A DNA stretch of 64,000 nt from Batillaria attramentaria (GCA_018292915.2 JACVVK020000347.1:647001-711000); one strand, 5' to 3'; positions 41,874-53,231 are shown, counted from the first letter of the stretch. Made by a program: numbers and translations. Notes: generated by a model from the letters alone, not told the origin.

Positions 41874-44012
41874 ATGGCGATCATGTGGAAAGCTGCATTC
41901 TTCATGGCGGTTTTGGTGGTTTGTGAGGCAAGGTATTTTTGCGATGATGTTGTGTCTTCACATTGGCAAAATGGAGACCAGTACACAACGGTCAGTTCTG
42001 ATTTCACCGACTGTGGGGATGACCTGTGTGTTTGTAATGAAACACACGCTAACTGTTCACGTCATGATGATGGGCTGGACTTTATTCCAGACTTACCCCC
42101 TGGCATCACGTCTTTGGATTTTTCACGCAATGCTCTGGCAGCCATCACACGGGACGATTTCTTTCAGAACGTATCAGGTCTACAGTCTTTGGACTTGTCC
42201 TTCAATGGTTTATCCTTCATTTGTGATGATGCGTTCCAACCATTGAAAACCCTGAATGAGTTGCAGCTTATTGGCAACACGCTGAGCTATCGGGGTTTAC
42301 ACCCTGTGTTCTCTGTGTCTCAGCTGGTAAACCTTGACTTGCGGGATAATGGACTGGGTCCGATACCCGATGGAATCTTCCACAGATACCCACTGCCTCA
42401 GCTGAAACAACTGCTTCTCGATATGAACAATATCAACCCCTTCAATATGACAAACCTGCCGTCATTGGTCAGTTTGAGGGTCCTCGGCATGGATATGAAT
42501 AATATCAGAGAAATATACACTGATTATTCTCCTAACTTGGAGAGGCTGAGTTTAGAATTTAATGCAATAAGCAGATTTCCTGATACTTGTGAGAACCACA
42601 CATCGCTCTTTCCAAAACTCCGGGGGCTTTTCTTGGGGGGAAATATTTTGGAGAGTGTTGGAGAACGAGTGTGCTTACCCTCCGTGCGAACTTTGTTCCT
42701 CGGCAGAAACCGGTTGTCCAAATTTCCAGCTGACATGTTCAGCGTTGACAGTTTTCCGTCACTTCAGTTCCTGGGTGTTAACAGAATGACCGGTATTATC
42801 ACTGGCATCGCGGACCACGCGTTTGACAGTCCAGTTTTAAAATGCCTCTCCCTATACGGGAACAACATTGAGTTTTCGCATGGATTTCTTGTGAAGGATG
42901 ACGCATTTAGCGGATGTCGAAATTTGTCCGTTCTTCATGTGGGTCTGAATGATTTTAGTCGTGTGGATGAAACGCGTTTTGTGAAACTTTTCGGGAAACT
43001 TTCGAGGTTGGTGTTCCTAGACTTGCAGTCTGTTGGACTGAGTCAAATCAGTTCCTACATGTTTGAACAATTCGGAAACCTGCAGATTCTCATCTTGCAA
43101 AATAACAAGCTTGTCTACCTCCCGGACGGGGTGTTTGCATCACAGACTGGGTTGCACACACTTTCCATGAGCAAAAACCAAATCTCCGTGGTTCAAGAAA
43201 CAGCCTTCACGCCGGACAATCTCAGATCTTTGAGTCACCTGGATATTAGTGGCAACCCGTTTTACTGTTCCTGTCAACTCAGGTGGTTCAGACGACAGCT
43301 TCTGTCTGACCCACATCTTTTCCGGGGGTCACAATACGAGTATAGGTGCGCCAACCTGCCTGACACCGCCGTGCAGAATTTCTACGTGGCTGACCAAGCG
43401 TGTCTGCTGAGTCGAGAAACCTCCATCCTCATTATTGTAATCGTTGTTTTGCTGATGTCCAGCCTGTCGGTGACTGTCGCCCTCTACCGCTACCGCTGGC
43501 ACATCCGCCTGGTGCTGTACGAGGCGTTCCGAGGGCAGGGAGACAGGTGGCGCCGTCTACAGGAACAACACTTCCAGTATGACGTCTTCGTGTCGTACGA
43601 CAGCGAGGACGAGTTGTGGGTCCAACAACACCTGATGCCGGAACTGGAGGAGCGGCTGGGACTGAGGCTGTGTCTACACGAGCGGGACTTTATCCCGGGC
43701 AAGAACATCGTGGACAACATCGTGCACTGTGTGCAGAACAGCAAGAAAGTCATGATGCTTTTCTCCACCAACTTCTCACAAAGTCCTTGGTGCCAGTTTG
43801 AACTCAACTTGTGCCTGAGTCACGTGATGGAAAATGACGACATGTTGTTGGTGGTTCTGCTGGAAGACATCCCGTCACGTGACCTAACTCCCGCCATGAT
43901 GGCGGTGATGAAAACCACGACGTACATTGAGTGGGATGATCACCCAGAGGCTAGAGCCTCGTTCTGGGGACGTTTGCAGCTTGGTCTGCATGAAGTAATG
44001 TCTGATGTATAA
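41874..44012 (+). CDS. Toll-like receptor (712 aa), first of a tandem pair
   Basis: Single uninterrupted frame. I place the start at 41874 (ACAATGG context), which gives a signal peptide MAIMWKAAFFMAVLVVCEA; an in-frame ATG 39 bases upstream would bury it. A short Cys-containing N-cap (CGDDLCVC) precedes about 15 leucine-rich repeats (residues about 60-455, LxxLxLxxN pattern). One LRR C-cap follows (NPFYCSCQLRW, about 461-510), then a membrane helix (about 516-539) and the TIR domain (about 569-705). TIR box 1 is YDVFVSYDSED, box 2 is RDFIPGKN with the BB-loop Pro retained, and box 3 is SFWGRL, so adaptor (MyD88-type) signalling is expected. The single C-cap makes it the vertebrate-like type. 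Whether it acts at the surface or in endosomes is unknown. The membrane-proximal DNA is almost identical to the gene at 46134. Confidence 0.93.
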   Translation: MAIMWKAAFFMAVLVVCEARYFCDDVVSSHWQNGDQYTTVSSDFTDCGDDLCVCNETHANCSRHDDGLDFIPDLPPGITSLDFSRNALAAITRDDFFQNVSGLQSLDLSFNGLSFICDDAFQPLKTLNELQLIGNTLSYRGLHPVFSVSQLVNLDLRDNGLGPIPDGIFHRYPLPQLKQLLLDMNNINPFNMTNLPSLVSLRVLGMDMNNIREIYTDYSPNLERLSLEFNAISRFPDTCENHTSLFPKLRGLFLGGNILESVGERVCLPSVRTLFLGRNRLSKFPADMFSVDSFPSLQFLGVNRMTGIITGIADHAFDSPVLKCLSLYGNNIEFSHGFLVKDDAFSGCRNLSVLHVGLNDFSRVDETRFVKLFGKLSRLVFLDLQSVGLSQISSYMFEQFGNLQILILQNNKLVYLPDGVFASQTGLHTLSMSKNQISVVQETAFTPDNLRSLSHLDISGNPFYCSCQLRWFRRQLLSDPHLFRGSQYEYRCANLPDTAVQNFYVADQACLLSRETSILIIVIVVLLMSSLSVTVALYRYRWHIRLVLYEAFRGQGDRWRRLQEQHFQYDVFVSYDSEDELWVQQHLMPELEERLGLRLCLHERDFIPGKNIVDNIVHCVQNSKKVMMLFSTNFSQSPWCQFELNLCLSHVMENDDMLLVVLLEDIPSRDLTPAMMAVMKTTTYIEWDDHPEARASFWGRLQLGLHEVMSDV

Positions 44013-44249
44013 ACAAGAGTTATTCTACGGTTTACTATTGTGTCTTATTGGCGTAGAGACACAAAATGACCGTGGGGTCATGTTTGGTGTTTGTTTGAGG
44101 TACCCTGTTTGGCAAGTGTGCTAGTCTGTAGTGAGTTTTGTTGTCATGAAAAAGCGTGACGTTCGTGATTTTTTTAGTTATGTAGGTCAAGGTGCATGGC
44201 AGGTGGTCACAAAAAGAGGCAAGCTGCCAGTGAAGCTAGGACATTTTGC

Positions 44250-44425
44250 ACAGAGGTGGGACACAAGTGAGGCACAGAGGTGGGACACAAGTGAGGCACA
44301 GAGGTGGGACACAAGTGAGGCACAGAGGTGGGACACAAGTGAGGCACAGAGGTGGGACACAAGTGAGGCACAGAGGTGGGACACAAGTGAGGCACAGAGG
44401 TGGGACATAACTGAGGCGCAGAGGG
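44250..44425. repeat. 24-bp minisatellite, about seven copies
   Basis: Unit CAGAGGTGGGACACAAGTGA plus GGCA, nearly identical between copies, with edge copies diverged. The open frames on both strands are a by-product of the 24-bp period. Confidence 0.85.
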
Positions 44426-44980
44426 TGGGACACAAGTATTTGTGTGAACTGCCTTTCTGGCCTAAAGATGGAATTAAGGATCAATTATATTTAAATGTGT
44501 GACGATTGCGCGAGTTGAACCAGGGTTCAGTCTGGCCGGTGTTGGCGGCTTGCACGTGCAGTTTTTTCCTGTATTCACCTGTGCGGCCAGTTTGTGAGTG
44601 TACCCACGATGCATCTCAGTCGCCAGCTCAAGTCAAGTCAAGTCAAAATACTTTATTTATCCCCGTAGGGCAATTCATGCGGGCGAGCGTAAGACACATA
44701 AAGAAGTTAAGATCACTAAATTCATATAATTGTACTCTCTCTCTCTCTCTCCTCCCCCCCCCCTCTCTCTCTCTCTCCGGCTGCCCCCCCCCCCTCTCTC
44801 TCTCTCCCACTCTCTCCAAATCTCCTTGCTCACCTTTTATTCAGTCGGGCCAGCAGTAACGCAGCGTGCGCAGTGTAAATTTATTCCCGTATTTTTATCC
44901 TTGCCACTTTGATGGTTTGAATTTTATGGTTTGGCCTGTACTGCAGCATACACTGTGATGGAGAAATTCAAGTTCCCACA

Positions 44981-45181
44981 ATGGGCAATAACTTGCCACA
45001 GTGCGTGTCAGATACTCTAACGGAAAATGGTTTTGACAGTTTCCTTGCCTTAGCAAATGCCACGTCAGACGACATTAAAGACTTGAAGCTGAAACCGGGA
45101 CACCACGTTGCCACTGTGGCGTTGATTGGAGAGCTGCGGGCGCCATTAACTTCCCCAAAGAAACGTACAGTACTCCACTGA
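44981..45181 (+). pseudogene. Orphan SAM-like domain fragment
   Basis: Encodes NLPQCVSDTLTENGFDSF, then LALANATSDDIKDL and KPGHHVATVALIGEL. The layout (LPQ-x3-x-L-x-NGF, then DI-x-L-x-L-x-GH, then a hydrophobic helix) resembles the small SAM-like helical domain common in invertebrate proteins of unknown function. Just upstream at 44958, ATGGAGAAATTCAAGTTC in another frame also looks like the start of such a domain (MEKFKFPQ), suggesting a frameshift. No clear neighbouring exon or splice site extends it. Probably a relic of a gene or transposon protein, possibly a lone exon. Confidence 0.4.
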
Positions 45182-46133
45182 GCGGAAAGGAGACATTCAA
45201 TTTTTTTTTAACTCCTGTCAGGTGCGTGCCTTTCAATGGTCTGTTCATGGTAGTAATTGTTTCTAGATTGAAGCATTTTTAGGGGTGACTATGATGCCTG
45301 AGGCTAATAGGGAATATATAGGCATTTTGAGGCCCTGTGTATTTGTGTTCTTCGCCCAACTGAGTCTCTCGCGGACACCTAACATAACTGTGATGTGATG
45401 TGGCGTGGCGTGGCGTGGCGTGGCGCGGAGCGATGTTAAGTCATATTCAAAAACTTCCAAACATACATAGAGGTGCCTCTGTTCGTCGTCACGGTTTCAT
45501 ATTTTTCCGATCGTCGCTATGGTGCTAGGTTACATTAAATCAGTCAGAGTCTTTCATAGTTGGTTGTGTTCGTGTCACAAAACCTTGAACTTAATCACGC
45601 TATATTCAAAACGAACAGGATCATAGGGCGGATGTCACACATACTGCTGGTCACGCCTCATCGCACTCGGCTTTACATCCATGGTAGTGAACTTTGCCAT
45701 CTTTACTCTCACTGGAGCGGAACTCTGTACTCGTTCACCAGCTCATTAATGGCGTCTGTTTCTGTAAGCGGGTCGGTATGCATAACGATGTCACTTTTGA
45801 AGGATGCTCTACTCTACACTTCATCGGTTATGTCTGCCACAAACCTGCGTGTAACAAACAGCGGGCGCTCAGAATAAGAGCGTTGTATGAAGTACGTTAT
45901 GAATCCTGACCCAGATAACCCACATCAGTCACTGCATGGTGACCTGCTATAGTCTGGTGACGTCACGAACACGAGAAAAACATCCGGAGAATACATGACT
46001 GAGGGAAGACTGGAGAGACTATCACTGTATGTAGCGAGCACAGTTTCATGTTAGTGTGTGGGTGTACCGAGCGGGAACAGTCAGTGAGTTAGTGGAGTGT
46101 TGAAACAGTGACAGAAACCTTCAGTCTGGAATC

Positions 46134-48302
46134 ATGCCTGCATTCCTACATTTCACGCTACGGGAGATATCATCGACTTTGACTATTACCAGTTTAGTGA
46201 TCGTACTTTCACTGACTGATTCTGTCTATGCTGTACGATATGAAGATGAGGCGTTACAAACTTCAAACAAAACCCTGTCAGGAATATTTCCCTCGTGTGG
46301 AGACGGCAAATGTGTTTGTACCAGTACAACAATAGCAGACTGTGGCAGACATCGAGAAGGTTTGAACTACATTCCCACGTTACCCTCTGGTATAAAGACC
46401 TTACTGTTCAGCAACAACGAACTTGAGTCTATTCTGCACGACACCTTCTTTCTGAACGTCACAAACATCTCACACTTGGAGCTGGAAGACAACGGGCTGA
46501 AGACGGTCGGTCCGGGAGCGTTTGGCCGTGTGAACAGTCTCTCCTTCCTTGCCCTGAGTGCCAACTTACTGACCTACGAGATGCTGGGCAGGACACTGGA
46601 GTCCCTGGACACACTCACCGTACTGATTGCAGACAAGAATAACCTTGGTCCAGTTCCTGGTGGTTTCTTTGAGACATACCCCATGCTGCGACTGCGCAAA
46701 CTCAGTCTTATTGCCAATGGTATTGACGCGCTGAATCTGACCACGTTCCTACCTCTCAAGTCGCTGAAACATTTATTGCTTGGTGAAAACGGTGTCTCTA
46801 GACGTGTACTCACGGACCATCTTCAACAACTGAAGCATCTGGAACTTGACCAAAACGGTATCGCCAGCTTCCCTGAAACATGTCACAACGGTACATCCCT
46901 CTTCCCCAGCTTACAATTCTTAGATCTGGCCGGTAATAAGCTGAGTTGGCTACCAGACACAATGTGTTTACCGAGACTAATTCACCTCGACCTCAGTGGG
47001 AATTCCTTTTACGAGTTTGTTGCTGATATGTTCAGCCAGAGCAGGTTTCCAGTGTTGAGCGTCCTCCGTCTCGACTCCATGCCCTTCCTGCTGGGTGTTG
47101 ACAGGAACACGTTCACAAACTCCTCTCTACAGACACTGACCCTTAACTCCAACAACCTGCCCTTCCGACATAACGACGTGGTGCAGGCCGGACTGTTTGA
47201 TGGCTGTCATCACCTGAGACACCTGGAGCTCGTTCGGAACGACCTGACTGACGTCAGCGACGAGCGGTTTGTCCAGTTGTTTGGAGACCTGGAGAACCTG
47301 CAGTACCTGGACCTGAGTTCTACTCAGCTGGATCAGATCAGTCCCAGAACTTTCGAGAAGCTTCCAGCTCTTACCGACCTTCTGCTGAGCTACAACAAAC
47401 TCACGGAGTTGCCGGACTTTGCCTTTGACGTGCTGAGGCACGTGACCACTCTCTCTTTGAATGGGAACAGTATCTCAGTCGTGCGAGAGAAAACCTTCGG
47501 CAAAACCTCACGTGACCGACTAACTCAACTTGACGTGAGCGGCAACCCGTTCGTGTGTTCCTGTGACCTGATGTGGTTCCAGCGCTGGCTGCTGTCTGAT
47601 GCTCGTCTCTTCAGTTCTTCCTCGTCGGCCTACATGTGTCAGGACAAGGTCAACACAACAGTACAGTCTTTTCACCTGGCCCAGCAGAGCTGTCTGTTAA
47701 GCCGGACTGCCTCTCTCTACACGTCTGTCACAGTTGGCTTACTCATCTCTACACTCACTCTCCTTTCTCTACTCTACCGCTACCGCTGGCACATCCGCCT
47801 GGTGCTGTACGAGGCGTTCCGAGGGCGGGGAGACAGGTGGCGCCGTCTACAGGAACAACACTTCCAGTATGACGTCTTCGTGTCTTACGACAACGAGGAT
47901 GTTGGCTGGGTGCTGGGGAACCTCATTCCTCGGCTGGAGGGGGACCTGGGACTTGAGCTCTGTGTTCACCAGCGGGACTTTATCCCGGGTCAGAACATCG
48001 TGGACAACATCGTGCACTGTGTGCAGAACAGCAAGAAAGTCATGATGCTTTTCTCCACCAACTTCGCCAAAAGCCACTGGTGCCAGTTTGAGCTCAACTT
48101 ATGTCTGAATCACGTGATGGAAAATGACGACATGCTGTTAGTCGTTATGCTGGAAGACATCCCGTCACGTGACCTGACCCCCGCTATGATGGCGGTGATG
48201 AAAACCACGACCTACATTGAGTGGTTTGACCATGATGACGCTAGAGCCTCGTTCTGGGGCCGCCTTCTGATTGCACTGACCGAGATTGTGACCAGTGAAT
48301 GA
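46134..48302 (+). CDS. Toll-like receptor (722 aa), second of a tandem pair
   Basis: Single uninterrupted frame from an ATG followed by a hydrophobic leader ending near DSVYA. An N-cap-like Cys cluster (CGDGKCVC) is followed by about 15 leucine-rich repeats. One C-cap (NPFVCSCDLMWF, about 471-520) precedes a membrane helix (about 526-549) and a TIR domain (about 579-715). TIR boxes are YDVFVSYDNED, QRDFIPGQN with the BB-loop Pro, and SFWGRL. Same architecture and orientation as the gene 2.1 kb upstream; several ectodomain motifs correspond, but the LRR sequences are well diverged, consistent with different ligands. A polyadenylation signal lies at 48743. Confidence 0.93.
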   Translation: MPAFLHFTLREISSTLTITSLVIVLSLTDSVYAVRYEDEALQTSNKTLSGIFPSCGDGKCVCTSTTIADCGRHREGLNYIPTLPSGIKTLLFSNNELESILHDTFFLNVTNISHLELEDNGLKTVGPGAFGRVNSLSFLALSANLLTYEMLGRTLESLDTLTVLIADKNNLGPVPGGFFETYPMLRLRKLSLIANGIDALNLTTFLPLKSLKHLLLGENGVSRRVLTDHLQQLKHLELDQNGIASFPETCHNGTSLFPSLQFLDLAGNKLSWLPDTMCLPRLIHLDLSGNSFYEFVADMFSQSRFPVLSVLRLDSMPFLLGVDRNTFTNSSLQTLTLNSNNLPFRHNDVVQAGLFDGCHHLRHLELVRNDLTDVSDERFVQLFGDLENLQYLDLSSTQLDQISPRTFEKLPALTDLLLSYNKLTELPDFAFDVLRHVTTLSLNGNSISVVREKTFGKTSRDRLTQLDVSGNPFVCSCDLMWFQRWLLSDARLFSSSSSAYMCQDKVNTTVQSFHLAQQSCLLSRTASLYTSVTVGLLISTLTLLSLLYRYRWHIRLVLYEAFRGRGDRWRRLQEQHFQYDVFVSYDNEDVGWVLGNLIPRLEGDLGLELCVHQRDFIPGQNIVDNIVHCVQNSKKVMMLFSTNFAKSHWCQFELNLCLNHVMENDDMLLVVMLEDIPSRDLTPAMMAVMKTTTYIEWFDHDDARASFWGRLLIALTEIVTSE

Positions 48303-48315
48303 AGGAAAGAGTATT

Positions 48316-48485
48316 GTGAACTTTGCTCAAAGAGCCGCGGACTCAACCGTGACCCAACACTCACGCTCACGTGATTCACACGCATTCTCTCACAGACTGG
48401 ACATGAACACATTACAGTCACGCGTTGCAAAGGGCCACCTCAGCAGTTAAGGTTTTCGAATTTATAATTGCATTTATTTTAAAAT
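48316..48485 (+). repeat. Interspersed repeat family 3 copy
   Basis: Shares CTCACGTGATTCACACGCAT, CTCTCACAGACTGGACATGA, GCAAAGGGCCACCTCAGCAG and TAATTGCATTTATTTT with the copies at 11255-11700. It begins directly after the second TLR stop codon. Confidence 0.6.
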
Positions 48486-48742
48486 TTTGTGGGTTGAGAA
48501 AGCTGTAGTTTCCCGAGAGAACCCCGACGATCGGCCCTAAATGATCAGGCCTGATATTAAGTTACAGGCTCGCTAGAGTTCTCTCCCCTAACTTTATTTC
48601 CGATTGTTTCCCGTCATGCGTTATTTTATGAATGCAATTTGTCAATGTATCGACTTCTGTAACTTACCTTCATTTTCTGTGTGAATGTGCGTGGTGCTTA
48701 TGTACAGGTTAGTGCTACAGAGTACTGTATCCAATGGCGTGA

Positions 48743-48748
48743 AATAAA
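48743..48748 (+). other. Candidate polyadenylation signal of the second TLR
   Basis: AATAAA, 441 bases after the stop codon at 48302. Confidence 0.4.
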
Positions 48749-48805
48749 TGACATGAAGTTGCTAATTTCGACCGAAAATGTTTTTTAAAATTTTAGTGTA
48801 GTGCA

Positions 48806-48808
<3 letters not shown>

Positions 48809-48901
<93 letters not shown>

Positions 48902-48939
48902 ACACACACACACACTGTCACGGTGAATGATGGTGGTAA

Positions 48940-48981
<42 letters not shown>
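48809..48981. repeat. (CT)n(AC)n and second (CT)n
   Basis: (CT)n-(AC)n at 48809-48915 and (CT)n at about 48942-48981. TGTCACGGTGAA is present at both edges of the second block, suggesting a short duplication. Confidence 0.85.
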
Positions 48982-48984
<3 letters not shown>

Positions 48985-49717
48985 ACGGTGAAAGATTGTG
49001 GTAAGGTGTGACTAGTTTGTTTGGAATCCTACATACGGCGGTATTGTCAGGACACGATGGCTGAAGAAAACACCGACGCTCTCGATTAAAACGACGAAAA
49101 GAATTTATTTAATTTATTTACAAGCTCCGGCTCACAGACACATCAATCTCTCAATACATCATCATTCTTACACGCCTTCTCCGATACAGCATCTTTTACA
49201 TAGGTGAACCATTCGACCACACGCTACAAGAATTTTCGAGGAAATGCTGAACATGTTACTCCACAAAACTTCTCTTCCAATCAAAATACAGATACAGCCA
49301 ACAAAACGTCAATAAAGACAACTCTCTGGGGCACACAGAGTTCACGACCCGCCGAAAAGGGACTGCACTCTGGAGTCTAAACAACGATATTACATCATTG
49401 CCCTACCTTGCATGGGAACACACTCGAACAATTTTCTATGACGCCAGAACAAGCCAAGCGATTAAAACCTGCGAAACGTCAAGATGATTCTTGAAGACGA
49501 AACATTACGCCAGCAAAGTGAATTTGAGGGTAAACAAGCAAAACTTGGTCAGCATGGTACAAAACTAGGATGTTCTGGAATACTCAGTGAAAGGAAACTG
49601 AACTGAACTTCAAATAGCATGTGGTTGAATCACAATACTGTACAGTCAAATACAAATCAAACGAAGTACAATTTCTTTCCTCACAAGTACATCCAACACA
49701 TACTGCAACAACTAGGA

Positions 49718-49768
49718 GTGGGTGGGTGTTTGGGGGTTTAACGTCCTTTTCTACCACATAGGGTGATG
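49718..49768 (-). mobile_element. SINE family 1 tail fragment
   Basis: The plus strand reads GGGGGTTTAACGTCCTTTTC, then TACCACATAGGGTGAT, the reverse of the SINE body end. Head absent. Confidence 0.6.
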
Positions 49769-49824
49769 CAACAACTAGGAAATCAAACAAAACTCTCAAT
49801 ACAATAAACATAGCCCAAGCTTTT

Positions 49825-49828
<4 letters not shown>

Positions 49829-49894
<66 letters not shown>
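49829..49894. repeat. (AC)n microsatellite
   Basis: About 33 AC units. Confidence 0.9.
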
Positions 49895-49896
<2 letters not shown>

Positions 49897-50065
49897 TGAA
49901 CCTGATTACCGTAACTAATAGGCCTCATAAAACTGCCCTTGACAGTTTCAAAAACTTGTTGTGAAACATTATCGACATCCACATAACTGAAAAAAAATCT
50001 TATAACAATGAAGAACGCCAGAAGATAAAGCATGAAATCGCTTTATTGTTTTAGTTTATGACAAG

Positions 50066-50880
50066 AAATATCATGATGGAGAAAGGGTTCTCTTACAATT
50101 GGTAACATTGTGCGCTTGCAACGTCTGGCACATAAATATTCATGAAGCCGATAACAAGAAATATCATGATGGAGAAAGGGTTCTCTCACAATCTGTAACA
50201 TGATGCTTACCGTCCGGCACATAAATATTCATGAAGCCGATAAGAAGAAAAGATGATGAAGAAATGGTTCTCAAACAATTGTAAATTGATGCGTAACGTC
50301 TAGCACATAAATATTCACGAAGCTGATGACAAGGATGGAGAAACGGTTCTCTCACAATTTGTAACATGGTGCCCAACGTCTACCACATAAAAATTCATGA
50401 ATCCGATGACAAGAAATATCATGATGGGGAACACATGGTGCCCAATGTCTATCATATAAATATTCACGAAGAAAATAAGAAGAAATATCATGACGGAGAA
50501 TTTGTAACATGCTGTGCAATGTCTAATACACACATATTCATGAAGCCAATAACATGAAATACCATGATGCAGAAAGGTTTCTCTCACAATTCGTAACATG
50601 GTGCGAAACGTTCGGCACATAAATGTTCATGAAGCCGATAACAAGAACTATCGTGCAAAACGTACGGCATATGAATATGCATGACGCCAATAACAAGAAA
50701 TGTGATGATGGAGAAAGCTGGGTTCTCTCACAATTGGTAGCATGGTGCAAAACGTCTAGCACATAAATATTCATGAAGCTGATAACTGGAATATATCATG
50801 ATGAAGAAAGGGTTCTCTCACGATTTGTAACATGGTACTCAACGTCTGGCACATAAATATTCAGGAAGCCGATGACAAGC
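50066..50880. repeat. Diverged minisatellite of about 90 bp, about ten copies
   Basis: Each unit runs AAATATCATGATGGAGAAAG, GGTTCTCTCACAATTTGTAA, CATGGTGC, AACGTCTGGCACATAAATAT, TCATGAAGCCGATAACAAG. Units are 52-93 bp long owing to internal deletions and differ by 10-25 percent by eye. No conserved reading frame. Confidence 0.85.
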
Positions 50881-51054
50881 AAACAAGAACAGATGAAAAA
50901 GTCAGAGACACCCATAAAAAAAAAAAACTGGAGAAATTATATTTGGTTGGCATTTTTTTTATATTATTATACGTTTTGTTTTGTTTTGTTTTTTAACATT
51001 AGTTAGCCCCTTGGTCTCAAAACCCTTGTATCGAGGTCGACGTGGTATCGATTC

Positions 51055-51229
51055 GGGGTGGGGTGGGGTGGTGGGGGGAGTTTAGCGTCCTTTTCTACCA
51101 CGTAAGGGTGATATCAAAGACGGCGCAACGAGAAAAAGGCCAGCACAAATATTTAGCCCCAGCCGGGATTCGAACTCACGACCAAAGCACTGAGAGTCCA
51201 ACGCTCCACCATTCGGCTATTCGGCTCCC
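51055..51229 (-). mobile_element. tRNA-derived SINE, family 1
   Basis: Complete minus-strand copy: body with AGCGTCCTTTTCTACCACGT and GGTGATATCAAAGACGG, B box (plus strand GGGATTCGAACTCACGAC) and head ending CGGCTCCCG. Confidence 0.8.
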
Positions 51230-51689
51230 GGGATCGACTCAAACAAACTGTGCAGTATCCTGACGTTGCCCGGTTCGTCTGGCTGTGTGAAGTGGGTTCG
51301 TGTGACGTCACCACCACAGTGAAATATGGTCGAGACTAAATTATGTTCTGCTGCACTCTTCGGCTAGCTTCAGGATAGCTGCCCCACGCCCCCACCCCCC
51401 CCCCTCCCCCTCCCCGCCCTCCTTCCCCTCAATCTAAATTAACAAGTGTACATCACAAGCGATCTCCGTGAACCACATAGGATTCATTTAGCTTCAGGAT
51501 AGCTGCCGCCCCACCTCCCCCCCCCCTTCCCCCTCCCCACCCTCCTTCCCCGCAATCTAAATAAACAAGCGTACATCACAAGCGATCTCCGTGAAACACA
51601 CAGGATTCATTTAGTAATCAAAAACACAATACTCCAAGTTCATCATTGCCGCAAATTAAAAATACAACTAGAAAGGCAATAGCCTCCAT

Positions 51690-53188
51690 GGCTCCCTTGT
51701 GACAGGGGTCAAGGTCATTCAAAAGATTATGTTTGTAAAAATCTTATCACTATCTATCATCAAGCCAAGTAAGTGGTGTTCTTAGTTCCTGGCAATATTA
51801 CACTTTTTTCCCCAAGACTGATTATATGGCCTTGACCTTGGGTCAAGGTCATTCAAATAAGATATCAATGTCTATCATTACACCAAGTTGGATAACTCTA
51901 GTATTTGTAGTTTCTCCAAAAACAGTAGTATTGCAATTCACAGCAGACAGCTTTAATGACCTTGACCTTGAGTCAAGGTCATTTAAAGTGGTATGGATAT
52001 GTAGGTCTTATCCACGTCTATTAGCATGCCAAGTTTGGCGCCTTTGCTGTTTGTTATTTCTGAGAAAATCCCAATGTTACGGTTTCACAGAAGTAGCTTG
52101 TACGGCCTTGACCTTGACACAAGGCTATTGAATACATGTATATCTGTAAAGTTCTTATCAATGTCTATCACCATGTAAAGTTTAAAACCTCTGGTTTTCG
52201 TAGATTCCAAGAAAATGCCAATGCAAAATTTTAAAACAGACAGCTTTAGTGACCTTGACCTTTAGTCAAGGTCATTCAACATGATATATTTTTAAAGGTC
52301 TTACGGCTGCCTATAGGCATGCCAAATTTGGTGCCTCTGCTTTTTGTAGATTCTGAGAAAATGCCCATGTTAAGGTTTACTGTGGAAATGCGGAAAATAG
52401 CTTGTATAGCCTCGACCTTAACACAAGGCCATTGAATACATGTACGTTTGTAAAGTTCTTATCAATGTCTATCATCATGCAAAGTTTAAAACCTCCCGTT
52501 GTAGATTCCAAGAAAATGCCAATACAGCAGAACCTCTTTTGGGTGACCACCCTTTTGAGAGACCACCTACCTGTGCAGACCAATGTTACAATCATACTGG
52601 GTTGCACTTCTTCACTGTCTGAAGCTTCTTTTGGGCGGCCATCTCTCTTTTAAGACCACTCTTATCTGGCCAATGGAGTGGTCGCCCAAAAGAAGTTGTA
52701 CTGTACAAAATTGTCAAACAGCTTTAGTGACCTTGACCTTGAGTCAAGGTCATTGAAAATGATATATTTTGAAAGGACTTATGGTTGTCTATCAGCATGC
52801 CAAGTTTGGTGCCTGTGCTGTTTGTAAATTCTGAGAAAATGCCAATGTTAAGGTTTTCTACGGAAATGCGGAAAATAGCTTGTCTGGCCTTGACCTTCAA
52901 ACAAGGCCATTAAATACATGTAAATCTGTAAAGTTCTTATCAATGTCTATCATCATGCAAAGTTGAAAACCTCTGGTATTTGTAGACTCCAAGAAAATGC
53001 CAATGTAAAATTTTCAAACAGACAGCTTTAGTGACCTTGACCTTCAGTCAAGGTCATTCAAAATGATCTATTTTGAAAGGTCTTATGGCTGTCTATCGGC
53101 ATGCCAAGTTTGGTGTCTCTGCTGTTTGTAGATTCTTAGAAAATGCCAATGTTAAGGTTTACTGCGGACACACAGACAGACACACACA

Positions 53189-53231
<43 letters not shown>

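Larger units (their letters stand above)
44013..46133. other. Region between the two TLR genes
   Basis: Contains a 24-bp minisatellite (44250-44425), a sequence like a retroposon head (about 44628-44705, CTTTATTTATCCCCGTAGGG), (CT)n/poly-C DNA at 44735-44815, a SAM-like domain fragment (44981-45181) and a TGGCG run at about 45401-45425. The rest, including about 45430-46080, shows nothing I can name apart from presumed 5' UTR/promoter of the second TLR. Confidence 0.5.

Noticed and set aside
44131..44502. 123-codon frame with eight-residue repeats
   Set aside because: It spans a 24-bp minisatellite, and both strands are open for the same reason.
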